Origin: Geosiphon pyriformis
Lineage: Eukaryota; Glomeromycota; Glomeromycetes; Archaeosporales; Geosiphonaceae
DNA length: 64,000 nt
Reading direction: 5' to 3'
Assembly: GCA_016748015.1 (NCBI GenBank)
Contig: JAAOMT010000523.1
Coordinates: 343,354 to 407,353, forward strand
A program made the translations under genes and the position numbers. Shown here piece by piece: positions 36,381 through 48,448 of the stretch. Position 1 is the stretch's first letter. Each line of letters begins with the position of its first letter. Below the pieces are notes generated by a model. It made no database searches. It was given only the letters and a program-made list of their open reading frames with translations, and was not told the origin of the DNA.

Positions 36381-37079
36381 AATATTTTTATAAACCACTC
36401 AATTTTTTAAAAATAATTTTCAACACAAAATTAAGATTTAAATAAATAATAAAAAGTTTTTTTTATTAATACACATTTTTTTTAAGATGTTAATTGGCAT
36501 TTATTTTTCTATTATTTATTGTTTTTAACTAAATTATTAAAAATATATCTTGTTTAAATTAAAGTTTTTTATATAATTTAATAAATTTTTTTTAAGAATT
36601 ATTTTTAAATAATTACAATTACAACTTATTTTTAAAAAACAAATAGTATTTTTATATTTAATAGAATTATTATTTATATATAAATAATCTTATATATAGA
36701 TTTTATTAATTTGTAATAAATTTAAATTATGATTTTTACATGTTTTTATTTTACTTTTTTGTTTAAAATTGTTATTTTAAAGTATTTATTTCTGGTTTAA
36801 AACATAATAAATTAAGAAAAAATAGAAATAAAAATGTAATATATTTTTTGTTTGTGAAATTATGTGCTTATTAATTAATAAAATGTTTTTTAAAACTTGG
36901 TTATATAAATTTAAAATTGCCAAAAACAAAGTTTTTAGGTTTTTTAAGTTAAAAAAATTTGTATTTATATAATTGTTTCTTAATAATTTAAGAACTTTGA
37001 AAATTCAAAAAATAATAATATTGAATTAATTTTTTTAACATAGAAAAAATTTATTAGATATAATTAAAAATTTATTAAA

Positions 37080-37407
37080 TAAAAAAAATTATCAATTAAT
37101 TTAATATTTTAAAAAATTTTAAAATTATGTGTAATAATATTTATAAACAAAGTAAATAATATAGTTTTAAATTTATTTTTTGTTTTCAAGTTGTTCAATT
37201 TTTATTAATCTTAGCTATACATATTAAATTTTTGGTAATTAAAAAAATTACTTAAAAGTTAATAAATTAGTTTAATTTAATTTAGCAAATTTTATTACAG
37301 TTTTTTATTATAACTTAATTAATTATAATTGAATTAATACAACTTTTTTAAATTTGAATAAGACTAAAACAATTACTTTTTTAAAAATATTTATAAATTT
37401 TTTTTAA
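37080..37407 (-). mobile_element. Fossil LINE ORF1, downstream of copy C
   Basis: Minus-strand translation from 37407 downward reads IFKKVIVLVLFKFKKVVLIQ, then KTVIKFAKLN, LLTFK*, TILFTLFINIITHNF, aligning residue by residue with LPKLAVDSAFFKFSKIVLIK, KAVVEFAKSE, QLASKW and ALLFTLPVGTTAYDL of LINE ORF1. It is the other half of the fossil at 44222-44480; copy C lies between. Confidence 0.75.
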
Positions 37408-37545
37408 TTTTTTTTTTTTTTTATTCATTTAACGAGTGAAATCCAACCACTACCTAGTACATAGAATCAAACCAAGTGGCTCAAACTAAATGTGATTCAT
37501 GCACTTTCTACATGTGGCTAGCCACTTGGGCCAGACAAGGCAATA

Positions 37546-40500
37546 CTATACACTTAAACTAACACACAGATTACCATCCAAACTAGAAAAAAAAAGACAA
37601 GGCCTACAACAGCCAAAACTTACAGCAAAAAACTCCACAATGCCAAGCAACCTGATCATGCCATCCAAAAGCATAGAAGTCATGCAATGCAACAGTCCTA
37701 ACACCAAACCATCATCACCAACCAAACCTGCCTTCTCCATGTCCACCCTAAATTTAAACTTAGCCAACCACACCTTAGATTGATGTAACTTAACCAAATA
37801 CTTCACAAAGTCAACAACCACACCAGAAGCATACTTAACATTCTTAAAAATGCCAACAGCCTTTGCACACCAATCCTTAAGCACAAATCTTTTACACAAG
37901 ACTGAATACAAGCCAACGTCTGACCAGCAGAGATCAAGAGTCCTCAAAACAGAGGAAGAAAATGAGTTACATGCACCAGCCATAGAAATCCAACGAGCAG
38001 ATACCTCTAACAGAATATCTTCCTGTACATAAATATCTTAAGAACAAGTAAAAACATGGTCGGGCAACTCCACCTCACTACATAACAAACACTGAACACC
38101 AGGATAACGTTTATTGTACAATCTTTTGCGAACAGCCACCAGCAATCTTTTATGTAAAGTCTTCATCAAGTATGTGCGAAGACTCACCAATTTCTGGCTG
38201 GTAAATCCAGTAAGCATGTGCAAGTCAGAATGCCAAACCTGTGCAGAAATGTCCCAATCAAAATGCTGCAATAAAATAGCTGGAACCACATCATAACCTG
38301 GACCAGCCTCCCAACGAGCATGACAAACAGATCTAAAAACATCCCTAATGAAGTGACGAGCATTACCTGAAACTGCAGTACCCTTAGCCAACAGAAAACA
38401 CTCACGAACTCCAAATGGCAAAGAAATGGGAAAGCCAGCAGCCTTACCAGCCAGCACATCAGCTTGATCATTGCCAGGAACTCCAGAATGACCCTTGATC
38501 TTAACCCAACTCACAGCAAGATCTTTATCTCTAATCAAATTGGCAACATGTCTTCTCTCAATCTAACAATGATTGCAAAAGTCAGAGACAACAAAAGCCA
38601 ATTCAGACACACACGCATCAATGGCAGCTTCGCTGTCGAGATGCAAAACCACTAAACAAGAGGAAGGAATGCATTCCAGAGCAAGAGTTACAGCCTGCAA
38701 TTCCGACAGAGTCGAAGATAAAAGCCCACATACACCAACACCAACTCCTGCATCCAAAGCAGGAAAATAAGCAGCAGCCCCACTAACCATGCTGGAGGAG
38801 CCAGCTGATTTTAATGAACCATCAATATAAACATCCAAAGAGTCAGACCAAACTTCAAGCAGACCATCTCGCACAAAAGCAAACTGTTCAGAGTCTAAAA
38901 CACTACAGCCCAAAGAACCACCAGCATCATCAGCAGCATGTGATGCCAAGCTCCTATCCAGCAAAAACTTATGCGTGACATTGAACCAATGAGGCACAGG
39001 GCCTCTGGGATCAAGTTTTTTCCAATGATGAAAAGTCTTCCAATCCATTACAGTACTTTTTTTGTCAAGAAGTTTGTTATCAAAAACAACCCCAAAATGC
39101 TTCAGAGAATGAACACAACTAAGAAACAAGGACTTCCCCAAAATTATAGGCATAGAAAAAACACCAGAATCCCTAAAAGCACTAAGCAGAATGTTTGCCA
39201 AAAACAGCTCACAATCCAAAGAAATTCTGACCATACCAGCTAAAAAATTGTTCACAGAACTAACATGCAGCTTAACTGAAAACTGCAATGGATTCAAGGG
39301 TGTCTACCCAAGAACCTGCAAATCCAAGAAGCGATAGAGAAACAACCAACTAAGAATATCCAGAGCATTCGAAAAAGAGATCACAGCAGCCACCTTGCTT
39401 TCGGACTGTATCTGATTGAAAGGCTTCAAGCCATAAAGAGAAGGATGATATAAAGCTTCATTCGGAAAGTCACAAGACAAGCAAGCCTTAGACCTGAGAC
39501 TCTTCCTTACCAAAATGTCTCACTTGTGGCATATACTAAAGGAGACAAAACTAAACTGTGTTCTGTAACTAATAATTGGCTGCAAAACAGCTGAGACCAA
39601 ATAAGAAAACTGCTTGTCCGTGATGGCTTTCCTGAGTACTACATTGGTAAAAAAATGGACATCCGAGTGCGCCTTGGCCAAACTAGGTTTGGACAACCCT
39701 TCAGTCAACAAAAAGATTCTCAGGTACATGTGAGTCTTACCCTTTTTTGCTATAGAAATTGGCTGACCACTAATACTTAATGAAACAATCTTGACACCCT
39801 GATTAATTGGAATGGCCACTGTCTTCTTATTATTAATTGAAATATCATTGATAGAAAAAAATTCACTAGCAATATTAAGAGCATACTGCGTGGAAGCCTG
39901 GCAATCTCTTACCCAAAAGCACCAGCAGCAAAAAAAGAGGACATCCCACCACTAATCTCAATTCTGCCAGTCCTTACCACAAACTTAGTGTCAATCCTGT
40001 ATTCACACAAATATTCATGCCATTTGATCTTACACAATAGCGGATCATAGAAAATTCTCCAAAGAAGGGAGAAGAAAACCTCATCTTGATCCAAACCATC
40101 ATGCACATGATAGCCATCTGACAGACCAAAATCTGTCATGACCCTGTTAACCCTATCATTGTGTATGCCACTAAAGAAACTAATAAACCTACTGCACATC
40201 TTGATGCACTTCAAGCTCACTTCCAAGTAGTACCACCCAACTGAATCATACGCTTTATTCATATTCTGCAACACTAACCAAAGTTCTCAATTTTTTTCCA
40301 AAGCATCCTCAACTACCGAGCTGACAGCAAACACTGGAGACTGAGTAGACATACCCTTTAAAACAAAAAAATTATCACCACACAGAACACCAAACTTGTT
40401 ACAAACTGATGAAATTCTGTCAGAAAGAACCTTGAAGAGAATCTTCCTGGCAGTCTCAATCAGCGCAATAGGCTGAGTGTTTGTAAGAACCCCATCTCAG

Positions 40501-42221
40501 TCATAAAGTTTTGGAATTATCAAAACTCATGCTCTCCTCCACAAAGTAGGCACACCCCCAACAACCAGACATGTATTCAACAGCTCCAGAAGACAACTCA
40601 ATACCGCATTACCACCATGCTTCCACAGCTCATTAAGAATGCCAGACAAGCCAGCAGCCTTGCCATCAGGCAGACCTCCAACAACTGAGAACAGTTTACC
40701 CAAACCAATTTTATGCATTATCCCAGAAAAAGCATCATCCTATACATGATTCAGAGGTGCATACTGGCAAGCTCAGAGTTTAGACACCACTGTAGACACC
40801 ACCCACTTCCTTATCCATCCCACCATAATCTCGTTTATCTTAGACTTCACCTCCATAGGTTCCAGAACCAAACCATCATCAACAACCAAATGATCAAGAA
40901 TTACCTTGCAAAAAAGCCGATCCAATACATTCCTTATTATGCCCCTTTTATTAGAAGCAAAACTCTCTATGTGTTTCTTTACAGCTCTCCTAATAAAAGC
41001 TTCCTCAGCCAACCTTGATTCAAACATCTTCGACTTCCTGTATTCTTTATGACTTAATGACAGATACTTAAAAAGAACCATACTACTTACATCCAATCTA
41101 ACCAAATCAGAGAATGCGCAAGCTTTGGCCTCATCCAAAGTAGACCATTTCTTCACGAGACGATCAACTTCAAGCACGTCACCAGTGCAAACCACACCAA
41201 CAATCTTGACAACAAGTAACTCCAATCCAAAGAACTTTGAAGAATGCTTATTTCTAGAACATTGAAATTCACTAAACCATTGTCTGGAAAAAATCTCATC
41301 AGTAGACTCAACCATCACTTTTCCTAAAATTGCCCATATAGTATCCAAATCACCACCAGCTTTGGCATCATAGAAGAGGTCTTTGATTAACAGAAGCTTA
41401 GCTGAAACACAATTCCTAAACTCAGACCACTTGGAAGCATCTGCATCCTTGACCTTGAACTTCCAACAATTCTTATTAGCCTACTTGCACAAACTATTCA
41501 ACTGAACATCTAAAAGTCCACCCAAATCAACTGACACCATGACAGTCTTGTGGTCTGTATCAAAAAATTCTGAGACTGACCCAACCCAATGCTTAGCAAC
41601 AGCAGAAGACAGATTCTCACTAACCAAAATATAATCAATAGTTTTTTCTATCTCTCTCGAGTTGCTTCACGTAGAAGTTTTTGCCAACTGATGGCCAACA
41701 AGCGAATTGACCAGACTAAGACCCAAGTAAAACCCATAACTCGCACTTCTCCCAGATTCATTTTTGTTAAAATTCCCACCCAAGACAACAAAATTGCTGG
41801 CATTAACAGCCTTAGCAATGAATGAATTAACTTCAGATGCCTGCCTAAAATGAATGCCCAAAGATGCACCAGCGTACAAACCAAGTATAATCACCGAAAG
41901 CTTGCCTTTGAACAAAAGACACACCAAAATAACTTGACCAGAAATCTCTTCAATCTTAGAAACATGTTAAGCCAATGAACTGTTCATAATAATCGCAACC
42001 CCAGCACCAACGAAACCCTTATCCAATCCTGAAAAAAAAATTCACACTCCGTTGAACTTATCTGCAATTCATAGTCTAGTAGAAGACCTCAACTTTGTTT
42101 TCATGATGAACAAGACCAAATTGCCAGAATTGTGATGCCAACATACAACATTCTCCTGCTTGGCAAGAACATTGATTCTATGAACATTACATGTAGCAAA
42201 TTTCCAAACCAGACTGCTCAT
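37546..42221 (-). pseudogene. LINE ORF2 (copy C), RT catalytic box deleted
   Basis: Starts MSSLVWKFATCNV at 42221 (ATGA overlap with ORF1). Endonuclease GGNFNKNES near 41765 has Asn for the catalytic-region Asp; FDTDHKTV near 41560. RT: GLPDGKAAGLSG near 40660, NMNKAYDSVGWYY near 40250, GLDQDEVFFSLLW near 40080. The segment AAGAF (39930) continues directly to G-stop: compared with copy A, 16 bp covering the DDTI codons are missing at 39914/39915. RNase H: YIDGSLKSAGSS near 38810, SELQAVTLALEC near 38690, GVPGNDQADVLAG near 38470. Zinc motif CLLCSEVELPDHVFTC near 38050-38100. Stops and at least one frameshift break it into about nine pieces. Confidence 0.9.
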
Positions 42222-44056
42222 TGAGATGAAAGCAATAAAGAAGAACCCGAATCAGAACACAAAAGATCCAATCTCACCAAAACAGAACCAACTGAAGCCT
42301 CCAGAGCCAACATTTTAGACTCCAAGCCACCCACTTTGGTGGTCAGAACCTTTGAACTACTTGAACTAAAACCTGCATCCAATTCAGCATTTGAGGAAGG
42401 GGGTGAGGGTGACATCAACATGCCATCCAAAACTATATCTGAGTTCAAAACAGGAGCCACAGGTACAGAGCCAACCAAAGAAGAAGTATCAGAAGATGGC
42501 ACCATGGACACCAATTCAACAAAATTCAATTTCCTAAGAATGCCAGAAACCTGGTCAGCCAAAAGTTTAAGAGAGTGCTCCAAAGATGCCAACCGAGCAT
42601 CCAAGGGAGACCCATTAATTGGAGAGAAGGGAGCACCACCAACCAAACCCAAAGCACCTGACAAAGAGGGGCCAAAACCAAAACCAGAACCAGAGGAAGA
42701 ACCACCAGCAGAGGAAGCAAGAGAGACCATCTGAGTCCAAGATTTGCTACCAAAGGCAGCAGGGTGAGAGATAGGAACATTTTTCTTTACATATAACTTG
42801 GCTAAATAAAAGTGATCTGCACTGAAAAAATGTCTTTTTTTTTTCAAAACAATAGAAGGCACAGGAATAAAAACATCAGAAGCATCATATTTCAAGACTG
42901 AATGTCCAAATCTCCCATACTTTTCGCACCAAACTAAGTCTAACCTAGTCCAAGAAAGTTTTACACCACCAAAAATCGGTTCCATGCAAAAAGCAGCTTC
43001 CAGCTTCTCCTCAGAATCAAAACCAACCACAGCACAGCAAACCCTATTGCCTGTTTCAAATGACCGATTGATAATGCAAGTTTTCCCGTCAGCCTGCTTT
43101 AACAGATTGCCAAGATCATAAGCTGTCGTTCCTACTGGCAAAGTAAACAACAGTGCTCTGAACTGATCTCTAGAAGCCCAAGTTTTGCGATCTCCTACAG
43201 CCATAGTCACACGCACCAAATCTTTCCCAATTAGGAACAACCACTTAGAAGCCAATTGCACTGCCTGTTCTGATTTGGCAAACTCAACCACAGCCTTCTG
43301 CTATAGCCCAACCAGTTGTATGCAGATTGACTTAATTTCTTCAAATTCAGCTACTGCAGTGATGATCATGTTCTTAGGTATATCTATGGTAATTTTCTTG
43401 ATTACTATGGCCCGATCTGAGCAAATTCCTTGTCTTTTGAGATCATTGTTTACAATGATCCCCTTTTTCCTAGCCAATGATGCAGTTCTTTCCATGCTTT
43501 CTTCTGACATGAATGTAGATCTGATAATCCCTTCAAATTTTGAGGGAGTAGTGGCCCTTCCAAAACCATTGATTCCTGAAAATAATTTCCTTATGATCTG
43601 AGTTTTGGCTGTTGCCGATTTCTTTTCTATAGGCAAAAGATTAATGTCCAAAGTGAATGATTTTTTCATGGTGACTTCCACTTGAGTTTTAATGATTTTG
43701 GGATCCACTCACACCTTATCCAAAGAGAAAGACTTACAGGAGGGAAGAGAAACTTCCTCTTTTTCCTCCATGTCATAATTAATAGAGCCGAAAGGAGAGC
43801 CAACAGTCACACTATTATTGAAACGCTTGGCTTGAGGCATATTCATTCTGGAATCAGGTACTTCTTCACCTTTGGAAACTTTTCTATCAGTATCCATGCC
43901 ATTAAACTGCCTAACCACACAACCAGACCCACCACTTTTGAGAGTTGCATTACTACTTGAGAGCTTGATACCACCAGAGAGTTTCTTAATTTTATGATTT
44001 GAACCACCACCAATTGAAACTCTGGCTGACTTTTTCTTAACATTAGGGCCACTCAT
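42218..44056 (-). pseudogene. LINE ORF1 (copy C)
   Basis: MSGPNVKKKSARVS at 44056 to LLLSSQ at 42218; about 613 codons with two internal stops (near 43706 and 43299, the latter where Trp is expected). Order: basic N-terminus, KKSFTLDIN and IIRKLFSGINGFG segment, RRM-like VIKKITIDIPK, RRM-like ALLFTLPVGTTAYDLGNL with GKTCIINRS, then a knuckle now reading WCEKYGRFGHSVLKYD, in which two of the four ligands (second and last Cys) are Tyr (TGT to TAT). A long Ser/Gly/Pro linker and a C-terminal LESKMLALEASVGSVLVRLD heptad region follow. Confidence 0.87.
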
Positions 44057-44221
44057 AGTGGCAGCTGAACTGACAATGAAAGGATTTGTTTCTTGTGAAA
44101 TGGTGGAAGACAGTATATAAAAAAACAGAAAAACTTCTTTTAAAATTTTGACTCTTTTTTAGAAATTTGGGACAAAAGAGAGAAAGAAGTTTTTTTTGTC
44201 TAATATTTTTTTTTTTTTTTT

Positions 44222-44480
44222 TTTTAATAATTATTATTCAATCTAAATAAATATCTTGTTTTTAAGATTGTTGTTTACTAATATTTCTTTATTAATAGTC
44301 AATATTATAGTTTTTTTCAAACTTTTTTTAAAAGTTAATATAAATTTAATAATATTTTGAAATTTTAAAAAAGTGATAAATTTTTTAAAATCATTTATAA
44401 TTAAGAATAATTTTCTAATACTTAATACTTTTTTATATTATTTTTATTTTTAATTGTCAAAAAATTAATGTTTAAAACAA
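44222..44480 (-). mobile_element. Fossil LINE ORF1, upstream of copy C
   Basis: Minus-strand translation reads VLSIRKLFLIINDFKKFITF, LKFQNIIKFILTFKKSLKKT, then INKEILVNNNLKN, matching LMAVKKIFYRIDGFGRASTL, SKFPGIIRLSFTSEKSLVKT and INEKILVNDDLRK of copy D ORF1 with no gap. Nearly every G or C that can be A or T has been replaced. It joins in order with 37080-37407. From 44481 to 45343 the sequence is A/T-rich with no secure match. Confidence 0.82.
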
Positions 44481-45343
44481 ACAATTTTTTAATAATAATA
44501 ATATTTAATTTTTTTAATTACTATAAAATTTAATTATCCAAATTTTAAAACAATAAAACATAAAAATAAAAAAAATATGCTTTTATTTTTAGAATTATAG
44601 AAAATAATATTTTTTTATTAATTAAATTTTTTTGGTTAAATTTTTAATTTTAATAAATATTATTTAAAAATTTAATTATTTATTTTTATTAATACAGTTT
44701 TAAAACTTTATAAATAATATTACTATTTTTTTGATTAATTTTTAGAACATATTGTTAAAAATATATGTTTTTGATAAAAAATTACTGTAAAACATTAAAA
44801 AAAAATTAATAAAAGCCCAAATTTATAAAATAAAGATTTTTACATTTTTTTTTACAATACATTTTATATATATTTAATTATTGATTACAGTTAAAATCCT
44901 AATAACTTTAATTTTGCTTAAATTGAAATAATACATTGTGTTTAATATAAAAATCAAGATACTTGAACTATTTTTATTTTAAGGTAATAATTAAAACTTT
45001 AGAAAAAAATTTAGAAAAATAACATTAAATTAATAATATAAAACCAATTTTTTTTTATATTACAACTATAATATGAATATCAATCTTTTTTATAAAATAG
45101 AGAACTGTGTTAATAGTATAAAAATTTTTCAATACAATAAAAATTTTAGCATTAATCAAAGTTTGTAAGAAGTATAGAAAAAATTTTAAGTATCACTATT
45201 GATGACGTTGATAGAAAACAAAGAATTTATTTGTTTTGAGCAAACAAGCAAGATCAGCCTCGTAATTATAGATATAAACAGAGATTAGAAAAAAAAAATA
45301 GTTTCTAATCTCTTTGGAGTTATAATAATCAAATTCTAAACTT

Positions 45344-46190
45344 ATGTTAAAACCCCAAATCAGTAATACTATAGGTCTCGCCCTTTGCATATGGTTAACT
45401 TTAAGGAAACTAAAGTAAGTCGCCAAAAAATCAACCAATTTTGATTTCATCTGATTTAATCTTTATTATTAGCCCCCAATTACCTGAAATACTAGGAAAT
45501 ATAAACAATGTTTTATCAAGAGTTAATCAAAGATGGAGCCTTGAAGAAACCAAACTCCTTTTTGAGGCACATAAAGTTTTTGGTCCAAAATGGCAATTAA
45601 TTTCACAAAAGCAATTTCCCTTAAGAACAGCTCAATCTCTCGAAAGTAAATGGTATAACTTAAAAGCAATTATCAACCAGAAACGTAACGTAAATTCAAA
45701 AAAGTGGACGCCGGAAGAGGACAAAGAGCTTTATATAGCTGTCACACAATATTCGTTCAATAAAAGAGTTGATTGGAAAGCTATTTTATTAACTGGTCAT
45801 TTTCCTGGAAGAAGTAATCATGACTTATACACTCGATATCACAATGTTTTAGCGCATCCAAAACGTGGCCCATGGACTAAGCAAGAAAACGAAAAACTTC
45901 AGAGTTTAGTTCAGAGTCATGGAAAAAAATGGACAGATATAAGTCATAACCTTCAAAGGCCCGCTTGCTTGATTCAAATACATTACAATAACTTCTTGGC
46001 ACCTGGGATGAAAATGGGTCGATGGACAGACGAAGAGTTTTATCAATTAGCTAAAGCTTTTCAAGATTATGGTGAGAATTGGGAACAAATACAAAGATTA
46101 TTCCCAGGAAGACCCTTAGGTCAAATAAAACGTCATTGTCTTCGCTCACCCAAAATTCAAATAAAGGGAAAAAAATCTCAGCAAACATAA
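45344..46190 (+). CDS. Four-repeat Myb/SANT DNA-binding protein
   Basis: The main exon encodes four Myb/SANT repeats: RWSLEETKLLFEAHKVFG, KWTPEEDKELYIAVTQY, GPWTKQENEKLQSLVQSHG and GRWTDEEFYQLAKAFQDYG, each with the spaced Trp residues of the helix-turn-helix; in the 249-residue reading from an ATG at 45441 they span about 32-74, 89-136, 145-185 and 195-235. A basic tail IKGKKSQQT ends it. A better start is probably a first exon 45344-45414 (MLKPQISNTIG...) joined by a 58-nt GTAAGT..TTATTAG intron (45415-45472) to 45473, which keeps the frame. The repeat number and lack of other domains resemble SNAPC4/REB1/BAS1-type factors, so a nuclear transcription or Pol III/termination role is likely; the exact orthologue is not known. 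Confidence 0.85.
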
Positions 46191-47337
46191 AGTTTAACCC
46201 AATCATTTAGCAGTCTTTTTTTTCATATACTGTTAATAATATATGCACTTATCGTTCAAAAGTTTTTAGCCAGCTGATTTAGATCCGCAACATTTAATAA
46301 TTCATTTTTTTATCTTTATTGCCAGTGATTTATAAAATAGTTTTTTATCTATTATAATTATTATTATTTTGAAGAAAACAAACAACCTAAATATATACTC
46401 AAAACCCTATATTTAATTTAGTAAAAGAATCATAAGAAAAGTAAAAAATTTAAAATCATGTCTCAAGGGTTTCTATTCTTTACTATATTAAAAAACATTT
46501 AATATCAATGAATTAATTAGCGTTTTTCGAATTGTTCAGTAATTAATGAGTGTTTCTAAAAACTTCAATAATTCTACCCAATAATCAATAATTTTATCAA
46601 GGAATTTATTAAAGAATTAATTTTAATTTTTAATATTGTCCCAACTAAATAGACTAAAACTTTAAAAAATATTAATATTGCTGACTAAATTCTAGGTTAA
46701 ATTTAGGTAATAGAAGAGCTTATTGCTATAAAAATACTTTGAAATCGAAAACCTCATTTAAAGTAAAGTTGCCAGCATTTTGCAATGTTTTAGTGAAAAA
46801 TTTAAATTTGAAATTTGCGGGTTGATTAATGAAATATTATTATTATTATTATTATTTACATTTGAGCTTTTTGAAGAATATAATAAAAGTGTATATTTCA
46901 AAAATAAAGAAGTAAAAACCAAAAAAAGCTCATTTTTATCGAAATGTTTAAAAGTTATATTTTTTATAATTATTTAAAAGTGTCACAATTTTACTGGTTA
47001 AAATACCTGATACCCGGAATACTTAGCTCATGAAAAACAGATTAAGTGTATACCAATAATACAAACATTATCATAAATAACAAATAAACCAAGATTTATA
47101 TAATAAAAAGTATAGATTATCATTATGTTGATACTAAATTGAAAGGTCTTGCATAATAGTAACAGACACTCTCTTTCTGGACGTAAAAGCTTGTCTTAAT
47201 GTAAGTACTATTTTGTAAACTAATAATGCCATTGGTTAAATGTTCATTTTTCATAATATTTTATAGTTTAAGAGATTAAATTAAGAAATATTGCAGAGAA
47301 AAAACATTTAAATATTTAGAAAGTTTTTTGGTAAAGG

Positions 47338-47418
<81 letters not shown>

Positions 47419-48448
47419 TATTATTATAGATTTTCCTTTATATATAAATAAATTTTTTAAAAAAATGATTTATTTGTTATTTTTTGGTCAATTCTTGTAA
47501 CTAAATAAAATTTTATTATTTATTATTTTTTAGTCAATTCTTATAATTAAATAAAATTTTATTATTTGTGTGCTTTTACAAAGTGTGATAACTATCTACA
47601 TAATAGAAGTAATCAGTCATTTTTATTATTTTAAGAGTAGTTTTTTATATATATAATATTTTTTTCTTATTAATATTTTTTCTATAAAACTAACTTCAAA
47701 TTTAAGAAATATCTATAAAAATTTTTTATAAAATAATTTTAAATAAACTTATTTTAAAATATTAAAGAATATATATATATATATACATTAATTTCTATTC
47801 AATTTAAATAATTATATATAATTATTTCATTCTGTAAATTGTATATTCTTTTGAAAAGAATTTTGTTTATTATATATATAATCAATACATATTGCTATTA
47901 TTTTATATTTCTACCCACGAAACTGAGACCGACCCTTTGCTTTCTTATTTAGATACAGACACCGTTCATCCTTTTTTGAATAAATATTATTATTGATTTT
48001 TGATATCTGATTATTATTTTTTATTTTATTTTATTTTTGCAAAGATGCAAAGAAAATGGGGTAAGACAAATTTGTGGTGTTCAGCAGTTTTGAACCCTTG
48101 AAATCTTTCTGTGATGCTATGTTCACTTTGTCTGGTTTTGTTGCAGCATGCCCCATATTAAAAAATATCAGCAAACAATACATTAATGTAATGACATAAG
48201 CAAATACCTTCTTGGTAACACTAACCCATGATAATCTTACTGTTTCAGACTGTACCTCATCAGTTTCAAAGATGAAGCAATAAAAATACCTCTTTTAAAA
48301 TTTACCGAACGGTATTTCGTGTCAATATTGGCAATACGTAAGTTACGAAAATCCTCGGTTGAAAAATTCTAAGCGCCAGGCGTTTTCATTGTGCTGTTGA
48401 ACGTGTTGAAAAATCCTTCAACTTTATTAAGATTAAAATTTTTACGAA
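46191..48448. other. Intergenic stretch between Myb and bZIP genes
   Basis: A/T-rich with a TTA microsatellite (47339-47428) and a TA run near 47770. The 65-residue ORF at 46780-46977 is a low-complexity Leu/Ile/Lys stretch and not credible. The last 400 bases (48040-48448), less A/T-rich, are the likely promoter and 5' UTR of the bZIP gene; a GTAAGA at 48062 could open a leader intron. Confidence 0.55.
47339..47428. repeat. (TTA)n microsatellite with two TCA interruptions
   Basis: About 30 units; two ATC-type interruptions near 47406 and 47412. Confidence 0.95.

Larger units (their letters stand above)
37408..44197 (-). mobile_element. LINE copy C, near full length
   Basis: 3' end at the T-run 37408-37422 followed by TATTCATTTAACGAGTGAAA (family 3' UTR on minus); 5' end near 44197 with a leader similar to that of copy B (AAAAAAGAGTCAAAA block). 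ORF1 and ORF2 are both present, with more damage than B: about ten ORF2 stops, a 16-bp deletion over the RT catalytic box, and Cys to Tyr changes in the ORF1 knuckle. Target-site duplication cannot be defined because both flanks are A/T runs. It is inserted in ORF1 of an older copy, same orientation. Confidence 0.92.

Noticed and set aside
36850-36900. Minus-strand LKNILLINKH looked like the SKWSVLMGKD part of fossil LINE ORF1.
   Set aside because: The true, gap-free match for that part lies at 37220-37360, directly next to the other ORF1 blocks. Short matches in A/T-rich DNA arise by chance, so only long colinear ones were kept.
37408-44197. Target-site duplication of copy C.
   Set aside because: Both flanks are long A/T homopolymer runs, so any duplicate would be ambiguous.
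46780-46977. 65-residue ORF.
   Set aside because: Leu/Ile run followed by Lys run in A/T-rich DNA; no supporting features.
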